Assembly (NCBI RefSeq): GCF_000238295.3
Contig: NZ_AHCD03000020.1
Coordinates: forward strand, 434,001 to 498,000
Reading direction: 5' to 3'
Source of the DNA: Pseudoalteromonas rubra
Lineage (GTDB): Bacteria; Pseudomonadota; Gammaproteobacteria; Enterobacterales; Alteromonadaceae
Length of the DNA stretch: 64,000 nt
Shown: in pieces, positions 35,664-44,733 of the stretch
Position numbering within the stretch: the first letter of the stretch is position 1
Layout of the letters: each line of letters begins with the position of its first letter
The notes under the pieces: generated by a model
What the model was told of the DNA's origin: nothing
Seen by the model: only the letters and a program-made list of their open reading frames with translations
The model's database searches: none
Made by a program: the position numbers and the translations under genes

Positions 35664-36481
35664 AACTGTTAGGCTCCCACGATAACCCGCGCGCGGTTCA
35701 GGGAGTCGCTGACTATCTGAAAACCCACAATATAGAGTGTCGGGTGACCAGTGAAGACGGGCAGCAGGTTTCTGTGTGGGTTGCTGAGCAACACTGGTCT
35801 CAGGCCAATGAGATCTGGCAGGAGTTTGTCGCAGACCCTTATCAGGATAAATACCTGGCAGCGTCCTGGCAACTTTCGCCAAAAGAATCTCCGCTTGTCT
35901 ATCAGGGTACCAAACTAAACCTGTGGCAGCGTTTTACCCAGCTTAGCTGGATGCTTAAAGCCGTTTTTATTCTCTCTTTGGGGATATTCATGAGCTTCTT
36001 TGTGTATGGCGTTGAACCGGTCTTTGACACTTTGCAGTTTGACCCTCAAACCCCCTGGCGCTGGATCACCCCTGCTTTTTTGCATTTTGGCCTGCTACAT
36101 TTGGTTTTTAATCTGTCCTGGTGGATTTATCTGGGTAATATGATTGAGCGTCGCTTGGGTAATTGGGTGCTCTGGACTGTCTTTGTGGCCGGTGCGTTAC
36201 TGAGTAACTGGATGCAGTATCTGTTAGCCGACGCAAACTTTGGTGGTCTCAGTGGTGTAGTTTATGCGTTGTTGGGTTTTTGCTGGATCCACTCTGTTAA
36301 GCATCCACAGTCTCCTCCTTTGATAGGAACCCCTGTCGTTGGCTTTATGCTGATCTGGATGGTGTTAGGCTTTACAGATGTGTTGTTCGTCAATATGGCG
36401 AATTGGGCACACTTGTTTGGCTTATTGGCTGGTATGAGCGTCGCGATGCTGCTGCGTGTACGCGATTCGGAGCAGGTTTAA
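35660..36481 (+). CDS. glpG: rhomboid intramembrane serine protease
   Basis: 273 residues: a cytoplasmic N-terminal domain (about 1-75) followed by six membrane helices. GlpG cleaves transmembrane substrates within the inner membrane. The catalytic Ser is in GLSGVVYALLG (near 197) and the His in NWAHLFGLLAG (near 250). The loop-1 segment with a WR motif (TPWRWITPAFLHFGLLHLVFN) is characteristic. It is translationally coupled to glpE. Confidence 0.95.
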   Translation: MKLLGSHDNPRAVQGVADYLKTHNIECRVTSEDGQQVSVWVAEQHWSQANEIWQEFVADPYQDKYLAASWQLSPKESPLVYQGTKLNLWQRFTQLSWMLKAVFILSLGIFMSFFVYGVEPVFDTLQFDPQTPWRWITPAFLHFGLLHLVFNLSWWIYLGNMIERRLGNWVLWTVFVAGALLSNWMQYLLADANFGGLSGVVYALLGFCWIHSVKHPQSPPLIGTPVVGFMLIWMVLGFTDVLFVNMANWAHLFGLLAGMSVAMLLRVRDSEQV

Positions 36482-36502
36482 CGCGAGGCGATTGCCCTCG
36501 CG
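36482..36502. terminator. hairpin between convergent glpG and fliL-like gene
   Basis: Perfect 7-bp stem CGCGAGG / CCTCGCG with a 7-nt loop. There is no T run, so it is probably a shared 3' end structure. Confidence 0.5.
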
Positions 36503-36505
36503 ACA

Positions 36506-36901
36506 TTAATGGTACAAATACTTAGTGAACAGCACCTCGCGGATGATTTCTTGTCCGGTTTCTTCTTTGAGGAGTGTTTTCAGCTTTTCCGCACAGCGCT
36601 GGCGTATTTCTTCACGCCCGGTCAATGATTTGATGGTTTCTTCTGGCTCTTTACTCAGGATTTGCACGATGGCATCTCGCAAGAGGGGAGTGTGATGCTC
36701 CACAACGGCGATATTACTGACATCATCAAGCATTAAATCTACCGTTACCCTGACGTAGCCGAGCTTTTTATTAGACTGCCCGATGTAATTAGTAATGATG
36801 TCAGGCTCAAATCCAAAGTAGCCAACGGTTGATTCAGCGCGTGAGTTTGTACTCACACAAAGCAGCAAAAATGCCATCAACACGATACAGATCCGATTCA
36901 T
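36506..36901 (-). CDS. FliL-like periplasmic protein
   Basis: 131 residues with a cleavable-looking signal peptide (MNRICIVLMAFLLLCVSTNSRA) instead of the usual single-pass anchor of FliL. The body fits the FliL periplasmic domain: GYVRVTVDLMLDD, VVEHHTPLLRDAIVQILS, TGREEIRQRCAEKLKTLL and the C-terminal IREVLFTKYLYH. FliL supports the flagellar stator. This copy is away from flagellar genes, between glpG and ubiC, so it is a secondary FliL paralogue of uncertain role. Confidence 0.82.
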   Translation of the reverse strand: MNRICIVLMAFLLLCVSTNSRAESTVGYFGFEPDIITNYIGQSNKKLGYVRVTVDLMLDDVSNIAVVEHHTPLLRDAIVQILSKEPEETIKSLTGREEIRQRCAEKLKTLLKEETGQEIIREVLFTKYLYH

Positions 36902-37056
36902 AATAGCCTGAAAATACTTAACTAAATACCAACAATAGGATTAGTTTATACGTAAAATCAGATTATGAACAGCAGTGAGTAAGGGAAAGGTAAACTTTTT
37001 TGCCGGAGTAAGCTTTGCTATTATGGCGCGGTTATTACCTGAATTGAATTACTGAC

Positions 37057-37584
37057 TTGTTTAATCTGCCAAATTTATTGCAATCAAGCTGGGAACCGCT
37101 TACCCGGCATAAGGACATCCCGGACGCCCTGCGCGCATTGTTGTGCGAAACTGGCTCTCTGACAGCCTTACTGCGCTCACAGTGTCGTATACTGCATGTC
37201 GAGGTACTCAGTGAGCAGGTGCGCCTGCTTGATGGGGAAGTACAAGCGATTCTGAACTGCGACAGCGCCTTGTGTCGAGAGGTCGTGCTATATTGTGATG
37301 ATGTTCCCGTGGTTTACGGCCAGAGCTGGATACCTGATAGTGCCAATGCGCTGGGGTTAGATAACATTGGCAATACCCCGTTAGGTGAGCGCTTGTTTGA
37401 CCAACAGGCATGGCAAAGAGGCGACATTGAGGTTGCGACACTGGAACAAAAAGTGCTCCCCTCATTTTTCCCGGCCAAAGAGAAATTATACAGTGATCCT
37501 TGTTTTGCAAGGCGGAGCGTTTTTACGCGTCAAACTTGCAAGGTGCTGGTGTGCGAAATCTTCCTGAATGGAGTTAAGGTATGA
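37057..37584 (+). CDS. ubiC: chorismate--pyruvate lyase
   Basis: 175 residues from a TTG start. UbiC removes pyruvate from chorismate to give 4-hydroxybenzoate, the first committed step of ubiquinone synthesis. Family features are WEPLTRHKDIPDALRALLCETGS (split by position), LYCDDVPVVYGQSWIP, NTPLGERLF and the C-terminal ARRSVF segment. It overlaps ubiA by four bases, the standard ubiC-ubiA operon. No clear Shine-Dalgarno precedes the TTG, so translation may be weak. Confidence 0.93.
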   Translation: MFNLPNLLQSSWEPLTRHKDIPDALRALLCETGSLTALLRSQCRILHVEVLSEQVRLLDGEVQAILNCDSALCREVVLYCDDVPVVYGQSWIPDSANALGLDNIGNTPLGERLFDQQAWQRGDIEVATLEQKVLPSFFPAKEKLYSDPCFARRSVFTRQTCKVLVCEIFLNGVKV

Positions 37585-38447
37585 AGCTATCGCGGCTGCG
37601 AGCAGACCACATAAACGAATATAAGCAGCTCATGCGTGTCGAAAAGCCCATTGGTACTTTACTGCTGATGTGGCCAACGCTTTGGAGTTTGTGGATAGCG
37701 TCGGGTGGTATACCGCAGTGGCATTTATTGCTCATTTTTGCACTGGGCACGTTTATGATGCGCAGTGCCGGTTGTGTGATTAATGACTTTGCAGATCGAA
37801 AGGTTGATGGTGCAGTAAAACGAACGGCACAACGGCCACTTGCCCGAGGCGCTGTCAGTGAAGGCGAAGCGCTTTCTTTGTTCTTATTGTTGGTCGGCGC
37901 CTCTTTTGTGCTGGTATTGATGCTGAACTGGCAAACTATCTTATTGTCATTTGGCGCGCTTGCACTAGCCAGTGTTTACCCCTTTATGAAGCGCTATACG
38001 AATTTGCCTCAGGTGGTTCTTGGCGCCGCGTTTAGCTGGGGAATACCTATGGCGTTTATGGCTGTGCAGGAAACGGTTCCTGCCATTGCCTGGGTGTTAT
38101 TTATTGCTAACTTGCTCTGGACCGTTGCCTACGACACTAAATACGCCATGGTTGATAAGGACGATGACCTTGTCGTAGGTATTAAGTCTACCGCTATCTT
38201 ATTCGGGCGTTGGGACAGACATGTCATTGCTGTCCTCAATCTCGCATTTTTAGGCTGTATGGCCTGGGTTGCAACCCAGGTTTCCCTGTCTGTGTGGTTC
38301 TGGTGTGGTTTTGTGGTCGCCGGTTTGTGGCTGACTAGGCTGCAATGGCAGATCAATGACAGAAGCAGAGAGAAGTGTTTTCAGGCATTTTTGAGCAATA
38401 ACTATGTTGGGTTAGCGATGTTTGTTGGGGTAGTAGTTGGTATCTGA
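37581..38447 (+). CDS. ubiA: 4-hydroxybenzoate octaprenyltransferase
   Basis: 288 residues with about eight membrane helices. UbiA attaches the polyprenyl chain to 4-hydroxybenzoate in the inner membrane. The two Asp-rich Mg/diphosphate motifs are visible: NDFADRKVDGAVKRT (about 67-81) and DTKYAMVDKDDD (about 185-196). RVEKPIGTLLLMWPTLW is the typical first-helix motif. It is coupled to ubiC. Confidence 0.97.
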   Translation: MKLSRLRADHINEYKQLMRVEKPIGTLLLMWPTLWSLWIASGGIPQWHLLLIFALGTFMMRSAGCVINDFADRKVDGAVKRTAQRPLARGAVSEGEALSLFLLLVGASFVLVLMLNWQTILLSFGALALASVYPFMKRYTNLPQVVLGAAFSWGIPMAFMAVQETVPAIAWVLFIANLLWTVAYDTKYAMVDKDDDLVVGIKSTAILFGRWDRHVIAVLNLAFLGCMAWVATQVSLSVWFWCGFVVAGLWLTRLQWQINDRSREKCFQAFLSNNYVGLAMFVGVVVGI

Positions 38448-38643
38448 CGGGTATCTTCACCCATATTGACTCAGAGGCTTGTTCGTTATTCGTCGTGGCT
38501 TTTTTGACAGGAAATGTAAGGGTGAGCGAATTTTTTGACTCTATTACCGCGGGTTTATACTTATAAAACCCGAACAGAATACCTAAAACTCGCTCTAAAC
38601 TCCCATTTAACCAAACAGTATAAGAAATCTAGTTAGCTAAACG

Positions 38644-39549
38644 TTAACTATTTACCGCTGTGGCAACGGCGTTTTTCTGTGCTGTTTGTTCGATTAATGA
38701 CAACAAGTTACTGACGTGTGAACCACTGCCAAGTTGGTGGCTGGTCTGCACGACAATTTGCTCATGACTAGCGTCCTTGTTAGTCTTCAGTAAGATCAGT
38801 TCCGGGTCTTGTGCGATGACCTTAGAATGTTCAATGCTTGCAATGGCAAAGCTCTGGCTATTCTTCAGTCCGTCAATCACCTGGCTGATATTACCAATTT
38901 TGACATTGGTTGATTTGTTAAGCCCTTCAACCGCCTCATTGAGCATGTTCTGTACCTGTTTGGACTGAGAGAAACAGCCGTACATCGGGTACTGAGCAAG
39001 CTCACTGCGACGAATACTGTCTTGTGTTGCCAGCGGATGCTGTTTAGCAACAAACAAAACAAGTTGGTCAGGCAGATGGATATCACTCACTAAGCTGGTT
39101 GCAGACTCAAGATAAACACTAATGTCTATTTCACCCAGCTGTAGCTTGCGAAGTAGATCGTGTTCATTTAAAAGTTGCATCTCAACTTTGACGTTAGGGA
39201 AATCCGCCAGAAACTGTCCACATGACGTTGGCACTATGCTACTGGCTTGCGCAGTGTAACCAACAACAACACGTTGTTGATCACGACCAAACAAGCTTTG
39301 TTTGATAGTGTTTCTGGTTATGTCTAATTCCGATAAGGTCGACTTACAATAATTCAGAAAAAGTTCGCCCTGTTCGGTCAGTTTGACGGAGCGGGTAGAT
39401 CGTTTGACAAGTTCACAGCCAATTTCATCTTCCAGTGTCTGAATGCTTCTGGTGAGTGCGGAAGTACTGATATTGGTTTGTTCTGCGGCTTGCCTAAAGT
39501 GGCGTAAATTGCCTAAAGCAACGAATTGCTCGAGTTGTTCAAATCTCAT
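38644..39549 (-). CDS. LysR-family transcriptional regulator
   Basis: 301 residues. The N-terminal winged HTH (1-60: FEQLEQFVALGNLRHFRQAAEQ, TSALTRSIQTLEDEIGCELVKR) is followed by a linker helix and a LysR substrate-binding domain (about 90-295). The ligand is unknown. No catabolic operon lies divergently, so the targets cannot be inferred. An inverted repeat CGGGTTT / AAACCCG lies downstream at about 38551-38573. Confidence 0.92.
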   Translation of the reverse strand: MRFEQLEQFVALGNLRHFRQAAEQTNISTSALTRSIQTLEDEIGCELVKRSTRSVKLTEQGELFLNYCKSTLSELDITRNTIKQSLFGRDQQRVVVGYTAQASSIVPTSCGQFLADFPNVKVEMQLLNEHDLLRKLQLGEIDISVYLESATSLVSDIHLPDQLVLFVAKQHPLATQDSIRRSELAQYPMYGCFSQSKQVQNMLNEAVEGLNKSTNVKIGNISQVIDGLKNSQSFAIASIEHSKVIAQDPELILLKTNKDASHEQIVVQTSHQLGSGSHVSNLLSLIEQTAQKNAVATAVNS

Positions 39550-39658
39550 GTGAAATTCCTTTTATTTCAACAAAAATGCAATGACAACGTTGATTCCCTA
39601 ATACTAATACAGTTTAGAGAAACATCCAAGTGAATTTTTTACATTTCGCTTACAAAAA

Positions 39659-41185
39659 TTAGTCTGGGTACTGATCGCGTATTGCGAGGAATTGTTCCAG
39701 ATTTTCTACAAACAGATCAACCAGTTTGGGATCAAATTGTTGGCCACGCTGGTATTTTATCTCTGTTAGAATTTTTTCAAGTGTCCAAACCGGCTTGTAA
39801 CAACGAACACTTCCCAATGCATCGAACACATCAGCGAGTGCTGTAATTCTTCCGGCAATGTCTATTTGTTCACCTTTAAGCCCTTGCGGGTATCCGCTAC
39901 CGTCCCACTTTTCGTGGTGTTGGTGTGCGATAATTGCGCCGCATTGCAAAATATCATTTGTTGAGTTTTTTAGTATTTCATAACCCTGTTGGGCATGAGT
40001 CTTCATTATTGCCCATTCATCGTCATTCAGTTTTCCTGGTTTATTGAGAATGACATCTGGGATGCTAATTTTGCCAATGTCGTGCAATGGTGACGCTAGT
40101 TTAATAATTTCGGCTCTATAATCGTTCAATCCGACCAATTTAGCCAGTAATAAACTGTAATGTGCCACGCGCTTAACATGTGAACCTGTTTCTTTAGAGC
40201 GCTTTTCTACGGCCTCTCCGAGTATATAAGACAGCTCTTTTTGTGATTCTTTTACTGTTTCTCTGAGGTTCAGATTATCGTATGCCAGTGCGATGTTGTT
40301 CGCGAAGAAGGCGAGCAACTGACAATCCGTGGGTTGCAACAGGCCTTTTTTACTCACGTATAACATGGTCTCCAGACCAGCCTGACTGGTAAAGTAACCG
40401 ACGTACTCGTGGTCGGACTTACTGGATGTTTTACGATTGTGTGTTTCTATAAAGCGACTTTTCACTTTATCCGGTAAGGCGGTTTGTTCCGGCTCAATGC
40501 CTGCACCAGATGCGGCAAGCAGTTGAAACTCTGCTCCTGCGCCGTTTTGCTTGTTCACCGCCGCTGCACAGTAGATATCGGAATCCGTGAGGCCCATCAC
40601 ATCGGCAACGTGCGATAGGATAGTCGAGGCAAAGTCCTGCACGTTATTACATTTAAGAAAGCTTGAAGAGGCATCAATAATGCGCTCCAGCCCTCGCTTA
40701 TGGCGCTCAATAGTTTGAATATCGCGGTGAGAACGCAGTGCCGAGTAAAGCAAGGTCTTTAATTTGACTGCGGTGAGTTCGGTTTTATTTTTGTAATCAT
40801 TGATATCATAATCGCGAATAACTGATTCTTCGGGCGCCTCTCCGGGCTGCCCTGTGCGCAAGATCAGGCGAATATCATGGTTGGCCATATCGTTGCGAAT
40901 GAACTTGATGAGATCGAGCCCTGCGTGGTTGCTTTCCATAACAACGTCGATTAGTCCCACTGAAATGGACTCTTCGGAATTTAGGATATCCATTGCCTGC
41001 TTAGCTGAGTAGGCATGATGAAAACGCAAGGGTTTTTGTTCAAACCTGAAATCAGATAACACTAATTTAGTTACCTGATGGATATCCTCTTCATCATCAA
41101 CCACCAGGATATCCCAGTGGGCATTGTCCACTGTAATTTGCTCCTCATCCTTAAGTGGCTCATTTGTAAAGAGAAAGCTGCTCAC
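39659..41185 (-). CDS. response regulator with DUF3369 and HD-GYP domains (c-di-GMP phosphodiesterase)
   Basis: 508 residues from a GTG start with AGAGG upstream. The N-terminal receiver domain (about 24-145) has the acidic pocket VVDDEED and phospho-acceptor Asp in LIDVVMES. A DUF3369-like sensor domain occupies about 165-315, and a C-terminal HD-GYP domain about 325-495 has the metal-binding HDIGKISIPD (near 367) and the HHEKWDGSGYP signature. HD-GYP proteins hydrolyse c-di-GMP. The motif residues are intact, so it is probably active. No histidine kinase is adjacent, so its input is unknown. Confidence 0.95.
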   Translation of the reverse strand: MSSFLFTNEPLKDEEQITVDNAHWDILVVDDEEDIHQVTKLVLSDFRFEQKPLRFHHAYSAKQAMDILNSEESISVGLIDVVMESNHAGLDLIKFIRNDMANHDIRLILRTGQPGEAPEESVIRDYDINDYKNKTELTAVKLKTLLYSALRSHRDIQTIERHKRGLERIIDASSSFLKCNNVQDFASTILSHVADVMGLTDSDIYCAAAVNKQNGAGAEFQLLAASGAGIEPEQTALPDKVKSRFIETHNRKTSSKSDHEYVGYFTSQAGLETMLYVSKKGLLQPTDCQLLAFFANNIALAYDNLNLRETVKESQKELSYILGEAVEKRSKETGSHVKRVAHYSLLLAKLVGLNDYRAEIIKLASPLHDIGKISIPDVILNKPGKLNDDEWAIMKTHAQQGYEILKNSTNDILQCGAIIAHQHHEKWDGSGYPQGLKGEQIDIAGRITALADVFDALGSVRCYKPVWTLEKILTEIKYQRGQQFDPKLVDLFVENLEQFLAIRDQYPD

Positions 41186-41244
41186 ATAGAACCTCTGCTA
41201 AGTGCCTATTCTCTGTTAGTATAGCCAGCAAAAAAGTGAGTTGC

Positions 41245-41643
41245 TTAATCTTGTATTGGCTTTTTTTCAATATTGTTGAGCTCAATCTCGATGGCATCAC
41301 AAGAAATGTGTATCTCATAGAGCGAAAGCAGCAAAGAAAGTGCGAGGCAGCAAAGACTGGCACCAAACAAAATGACCCCTAAAAGAGCCACTTCAATGAA
41401 CAGGGCAAACATGGACATGGTACAGAGTAAAAAGGCGATGACGCCCCATACCTGCATCAGGCGGATGAGTTTGATACGCTTTTTGAGGTTATCGATTTGT
41501 GCAACGACCAGTGGCCTGAGTTGGTCGCCTTCTCTGGCGTTTAACTCTCTTATCAGCTGTGCCAAAACTAAGAATCGATTGGTGTAGGCCAGTAATAACA
41601 AAGAAATTGCGGGGAACAGCAATCCGGGTGTGGTGAGCGTCAT
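41245..41643 (-). CDS. DUF2721 family membrane protein
   Basis: 132 residues from ATG 41643, supported by GGAG 7 nt upstream. There are three hydrophobic segments (about 4-20, 66-85, 89-110) and a cytoplasmic helical region with NAREGDQLRPLVVAQIDNLKKRI, the pattern of DUF2721 (function unknown). It diverges from the DUF2007 gene. Confidence 0.8.
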   Translation of the reverse strand: MTLTTPGLLFPAISLLLLAYTNRFLVLAQLIRELNAREGDQLRPLVVAQIDNLKKRIKLIRLMQVWGVIAFLLCTMSMFALFIEVALLGVILFGASLCCLALSLLLSLYEIHISCDAIEIELNNIEKKPIQD

Positions 41644-41706
41644 TTTTGTACTCCGTCTAAGCACGCTACAATAGTGATTATCATAGCAAAATTTTGGAGT
41701 CCAGTG

Positions 41707-42039
41707 ATGAGTAATGCAATGTTTGACTGGACGTGCGTATATCGCACGGATAACCCGTTGGAAGCCCATATCGTACTTGGATTATTGGCTCAGGCGCGAC
41801 TCAAAACGCACGTCGAAGGAGAGGCACTGGCAGCTGCATTGGGAGAGATGCCCTTTGCGCACAACACAATAAAAATATTTGTCTGTGCGATAAAAGTACC
41901 CGAGGCAGAAGAAATCTTGGTAAACTATCAGCAAACTAATTTATCGGAAGACTGGCAGTGCAGCAGCTGCTTTGAACACAATGGTTCGGGGTTTCAATAT
42001 TGCTGGCACTGTGGAAAAAGCTATGACGAAGGCAAATAA
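41707..42039 (+). CDS. DUF2007-like protein with C-terminal zinc ribbon
   Basis: 110 residues from ATG 41707, preceded by GGAG. The first 75 residues are a ferredoxin-like DUF2007 domain (CVYRTDNPLEAHIVLGLLAQ ... KIFVCAIKVPEAEEIL). The C-terminus has a four-Cys zinc ribbon (CSSCFEHNGSGFQYCWHCGK). DUF2007 proteins are thought to be signal-transducing partners, with no defined reaction. The stop overlaps the yjaG start by 17 bases, so the two are co-expressed. Confidence 0.85.
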   Translation: MSNAMFDWTCVYRTDNPLEAHIVLGLLAQARLKTHVEGEALAAALGEMPFAHNTIKIFVCAIKVPEAEEILVNYQQTNLSEDWQCSSCFEHNGSGFQYCWHCGKSYDEGK

Positions 42040-42619
42040 CTTTCAGCGCATCAGAGAGCTAAATTATTTACAAAAAGCGGTACTTGCGGCTGCGATATTA
42101 GAACGTATGCTGCCAAATTACGGTTTGTTCAGTGAAGCGACTGGGTTTGGAGATGAGACGACCCTGCGCAGTGCATTGAATGTTTGCTGGGAAAAAGTGT
42201 TGCTGCCGAAAAGCAAAATCAGCTTAGAAAAACAAATTGAAAAAATTGAGCCTAATGTTCCGGAGCTAAAAGACTTTGACATGTTCGGCACCTATGCGGC
42301 AATTGACGTGGCCACGGCGTTACTTGGCTTTATCCAAGGTGTGATGAGTAAAGATGAAAGTGAGTTTGTTAATGTGGCCAAAATCTCTCAGGCAACTGTA
42401 GCCAGGTACATTGAATTCTTACTGATGGCAGAAGACATTGAGCCGGATAATCAACATGTGAGAGAGCATCCTTTGATGCAATACGAAATCGAGGTGCTTG
42501 GTGAACTCATCGATTGTGTTGCACAAATGCCGAGGATTGACAACCAGTCGGTTAAAACGCTCAAGGCACTGGCATTGAGCGACGGCCAGACAAACATTGG
42601 TCTGGCAATCGACGCCTGA
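42023..42619 (+). CDS. yjaG: YjaG family (DUF416) protein
   Basis: 198 residues, close to E. coli YjaG (196). The all-helical DUF416 signature is visible in LNYLQKAVLAAAILERMLPNY, FSEATGFGD, the central AIDVATALLGFIQGV and VAKISQATVARYIEF. No biochemical function is established. The start chosen (42023) lies inside the upstream gene; the frame is open further back but the N-terminus then departs from the family. Confidence 0.9.
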   Translation: MTKANNFQRIRELNYLQKAVLAAAILERMLPNYGLFSEATGFGDETTLRSALNVCWEKVLLPKSKISLEKQIEKIEPNVPELKDFDMFGTYAAIDVATALLGFIQGVMSKDESEFVNVAKISQATVARYIEFLLMAEDIEPDNQHVREHPLMQYEIEVLGELIDCVAQMPRIDNQSVKTLKALALSDGQTNIGLAIDA

Positions 42620-42657
42620 ATTTTTTGTCCAAATTTTTAAGTAGTGGAGAATCAACA

Positions 42658-43671
42658 TTGCGAATTCTAGGTATCGAATCCTCTTGTGATGAGACGGGGA
42701 TTGCCATCTATGATGACGAGCAGGGACTTTTGGCGCATCAGTTGTACAGTCAGGTAAAAGTGCATGCGGATTATGGGGGGGTAGTACCGGAGCTGGCGTC
42801 CAGAGATCACGTTCGCAAAACCATTCCTTTAATTGAAGCCGCTTTTAAACAGGCTGGCTGCGGCCCTGAGTCGCTTGATGGCATTGCTTACACCGCCGGA
42901 CCGGGTTTAGTCGGAGCTTTACTTGTTGGGACTTCTATCGGTCGCTCTTTGGCATTTGGTTGGAATATTCCCGCAGTGGCTGTTCATCACATGGAAGGGC
43001 ACTTGTTAGCACCTATGCTGGAAGATGATATGCCCGAATTTCCATTTGTCGCCTTACTGGTATCTGGTGGTCACACTATGATGGTGAAAGTGGCAGGCAT
43101 TGGGGAATATGAGGTACTTGGTGAGTCGGTGGATGATGCTGCCGGTGAGGCCTTTGATAAAACGGCCAAACTACTTGGATTAGATTATCCGGGTGGACCA
43201 ATGCTGGCTAAGTTGGCGACGCAAGGTGTGGCTGGCCGGTTTGTATTCCCAAGGCCGATGACAGATCGTCCAGGCCTGGATTTCAGCTTTAGTGGGCTAA
43301 AAACCGCAGCGGCCAATACCATTAAGTCGGCAGGGGATGACGAGCAAACCAAAGCGGACATTGCTCATGCATTCCAGACTGCGGTGGTAGATACACTGGC
43401 GATTAAATGTAAACGTGCCCTGAAAGAGACAGGCATCAATCGCTTGATCATTGCAGGTGGTGTCAGTGCGAATACAGAGCTGCGTACTAAGCTTGAGCGC
43501 ATGATGCAGGGGATGAAAGGCAAAGTGTACTATCCTCGCACGGAGTTTTGTACTGACAATGGTGCGATGATCGCCTATGCCGGCATGCAGCGTCTTAAAG
43601 CGGGTCAAACCGCTGAATTAAGCATGAAAACCCAGCCACGTTGGCCGCTGGATAGCTTACCACCTCTGTAA
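42658..43671 (+). CDS. tsaD: tRNA N6-adenosine threonylcarbamoyltransferase
   Basis: 337 residues from TTG 42658, chosen because GGAG lies 8 nt upstream and the protein then begins MRILGIESSCDETGIAIYD as in the family (E. coli TsaD 337). TsaD with TsaB and TsaE adds the threonylcarbamoyl group to A37 of ANN-decoding tRNAs. Motifs are SSCDETG, HHMEGHLLAPML (metal-binding His pair near 110), LVSGGHTMM, FSFSGLKTAA and GGVSANTELR. It is an essential ASKHA-fold protein. Confidence 0.97.
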   Translation: MRILGIESSCDETGIAIYDDEQGLLAHQLYSQVKVHADYGGVVPELASRDHVRKTIPLIEAAFKQAGCGPESLDGIAYTAGPGLVGALLVGTSIGRSLAFGWNIPAVAVHHMEGHLLAPMLEDDMPEFPFVALLVSGGHTMMVKVAGIGEYEVLGESVDDAAGEAFDKTAKLLGLDYPGGPMLAKLATQGVAGRFVFPRPMTDRPGLDFSFSGLKTAAANTIKSAGDDEQTKADIAHAFQTAVVDTLAIKCKRALKETGINRLIIAGGVSANTELRTKLERMMQGMKGKVYYPRTEFCTDNGAMIAYAGMQRLKAGQTAELSMKTQPRWPLDSLPPL

Positions 43672-43681
43672 TGGCCCGACG

Positions 43682-44272
43682 CTAGTCGACATTTTTCTTA
43701 CCGAGCTTAGGCTCGGTGCCACTCAGGAGTCGACGAATGTTGGCTCTGTGGCGAAATATGATCAGTAAAGTCAGAAAGCACACTGGCAATGTGTACATAG
43801 GTTTGATGAGCCAGGTGTAGGCCGGCGCGGCTAATACGGTGACAATCGCTGCGAGTGAAGAGTAACGTGTCAGTGCCAACACGATCAGCCAGGTGCCAAT
43901 CAGCATCCCACCAAGCGATAGTCCGATTGGCAACAGTGCCCCAAAGGCTGTCGCAACCGCTTTACCACCGTTAAAGTGGAAAAATACCGGGTAAATATGG
44001 CCCAGGCAGGCACACACCGCGACAACGCCCAGCCAGATGGGTTCAATACCCAGAAAGTAGGCTCCCCACACCGGAATTGTCCCTTTGAGAATATCAAATA
44101 CCAGGACCAGAGCGGCAGGGAGTTTTCCACCCAGCCGTAACACATTGGTTGCGCCAGGGTTATTTGAACCGGAAAAGCGGGGATCAGGCAACGAAAATAG
44201 TCTGGAAATCAAAATCGCGGAAGAGATTGAACCAAATAAATAAGCACAAATACATATTAAACTGACTATCAC
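43682..44272 (-). CDS. plsY: glycerol-3-phosphate acyltransferase (acyl-phosphate type)
   Basis: 196 residues with about five membrane helices. PlsY acylates glycerol 3-phosphate from acyl-phosphate, opening phospholipid synthesis. Family motifs are YLFGSISSAIL, SGSNNPGATNVLRLGGK, HIYPVFFHFNGGKAVATAFGALL and FRHRANIRRLLSGTEPKLG at the C-terminus. It is convergent with tsaD and divergent from folB, an arrangement widespread in gammaproteobacteria. Confidence 0.97.
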   Translation of the reverse strand: MIVSLICICAYLFGSISSAILISRLFSLPDPRFSGSNNPGATNVLRLGGKLPAALVLVFDILKGTIPVWGAYFLGIEPIWLGVVAVCACLGHIYPVFFHFNGGKAVATAFGALLPIGLSLGGMLIGTWLIVLALTRYSSLAAIVTVLAAPAYTWLIKPMYTLPVCFLTLLIIFRHRANIRRLLSGTEPKLGKKNVD

Positions 44273-44381
44273 AAGCTTCCTTATTTTTTCTTGCCGTTAT
44301 TTGGGCTATCATCGTCGCTTTATTTTAAGGCGGCTGAGTACGTGAAAAAGCCGATCCGAATCAGTCATGTCAGGAGTTTAC

Positions 44382-44732
44382 ATGGACACGGTCTATATCT
44401 CGCAATTACACGTCGAGACCATAATAGGAGTTTACGACTTTGAAAAAGAAAGTAAACAAAGCCTTTTCTTTGATATAGCGATGAAGACTGATATCTCGGC
44501 TGCTGCGCGACAGGATGACATTACGCTGGCCGTGGATTATGCCAAAGTCAGTGAGCGAGTAATTGCCCATACTGAGGCGAGTCGGGTTGAGCTACTTGAG
44601 ACACTGGTTGAGCAACTGGCTGCCATTATCCTACAAGAGTTTGCTATTGAGGCTATCACTATCCGGGTTAGTAAGCCGGCAGCCGTTCCTCAGGCACAAA
44701 CTGTTGGCCTGGAAATCACGCGGAACCGATAG
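44382..44732 (+). CDS. folB: dihydroneopterin aldolase
   Basis: 116 residues from ATG 44382, chosen for AGGAG 5 nt upstream over the ATG at 44367. FolB cleaves dihydroneopterin to 6-hydroxymethyl-dihydropterin in folate synthesis. Motifs include LHVETIIGVYDFEKE, VDYAKVSERV, the active-site ETLVEQLA and VRVSKPAAVPQA-like C-terminus. It is one base from folK. Confidence 0.95.
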   Translation: MDTVYISQLHVETIIGVYDFEKESKQSLFFDIAMKTDISAAARQDDITLAVDYAKVSERVIAHTEASRVELLETLVEQLAAIILQEFAIEAITIRVSKPAAVPQAQTVGLEITRNR

Positions 44733-44733
44733 T

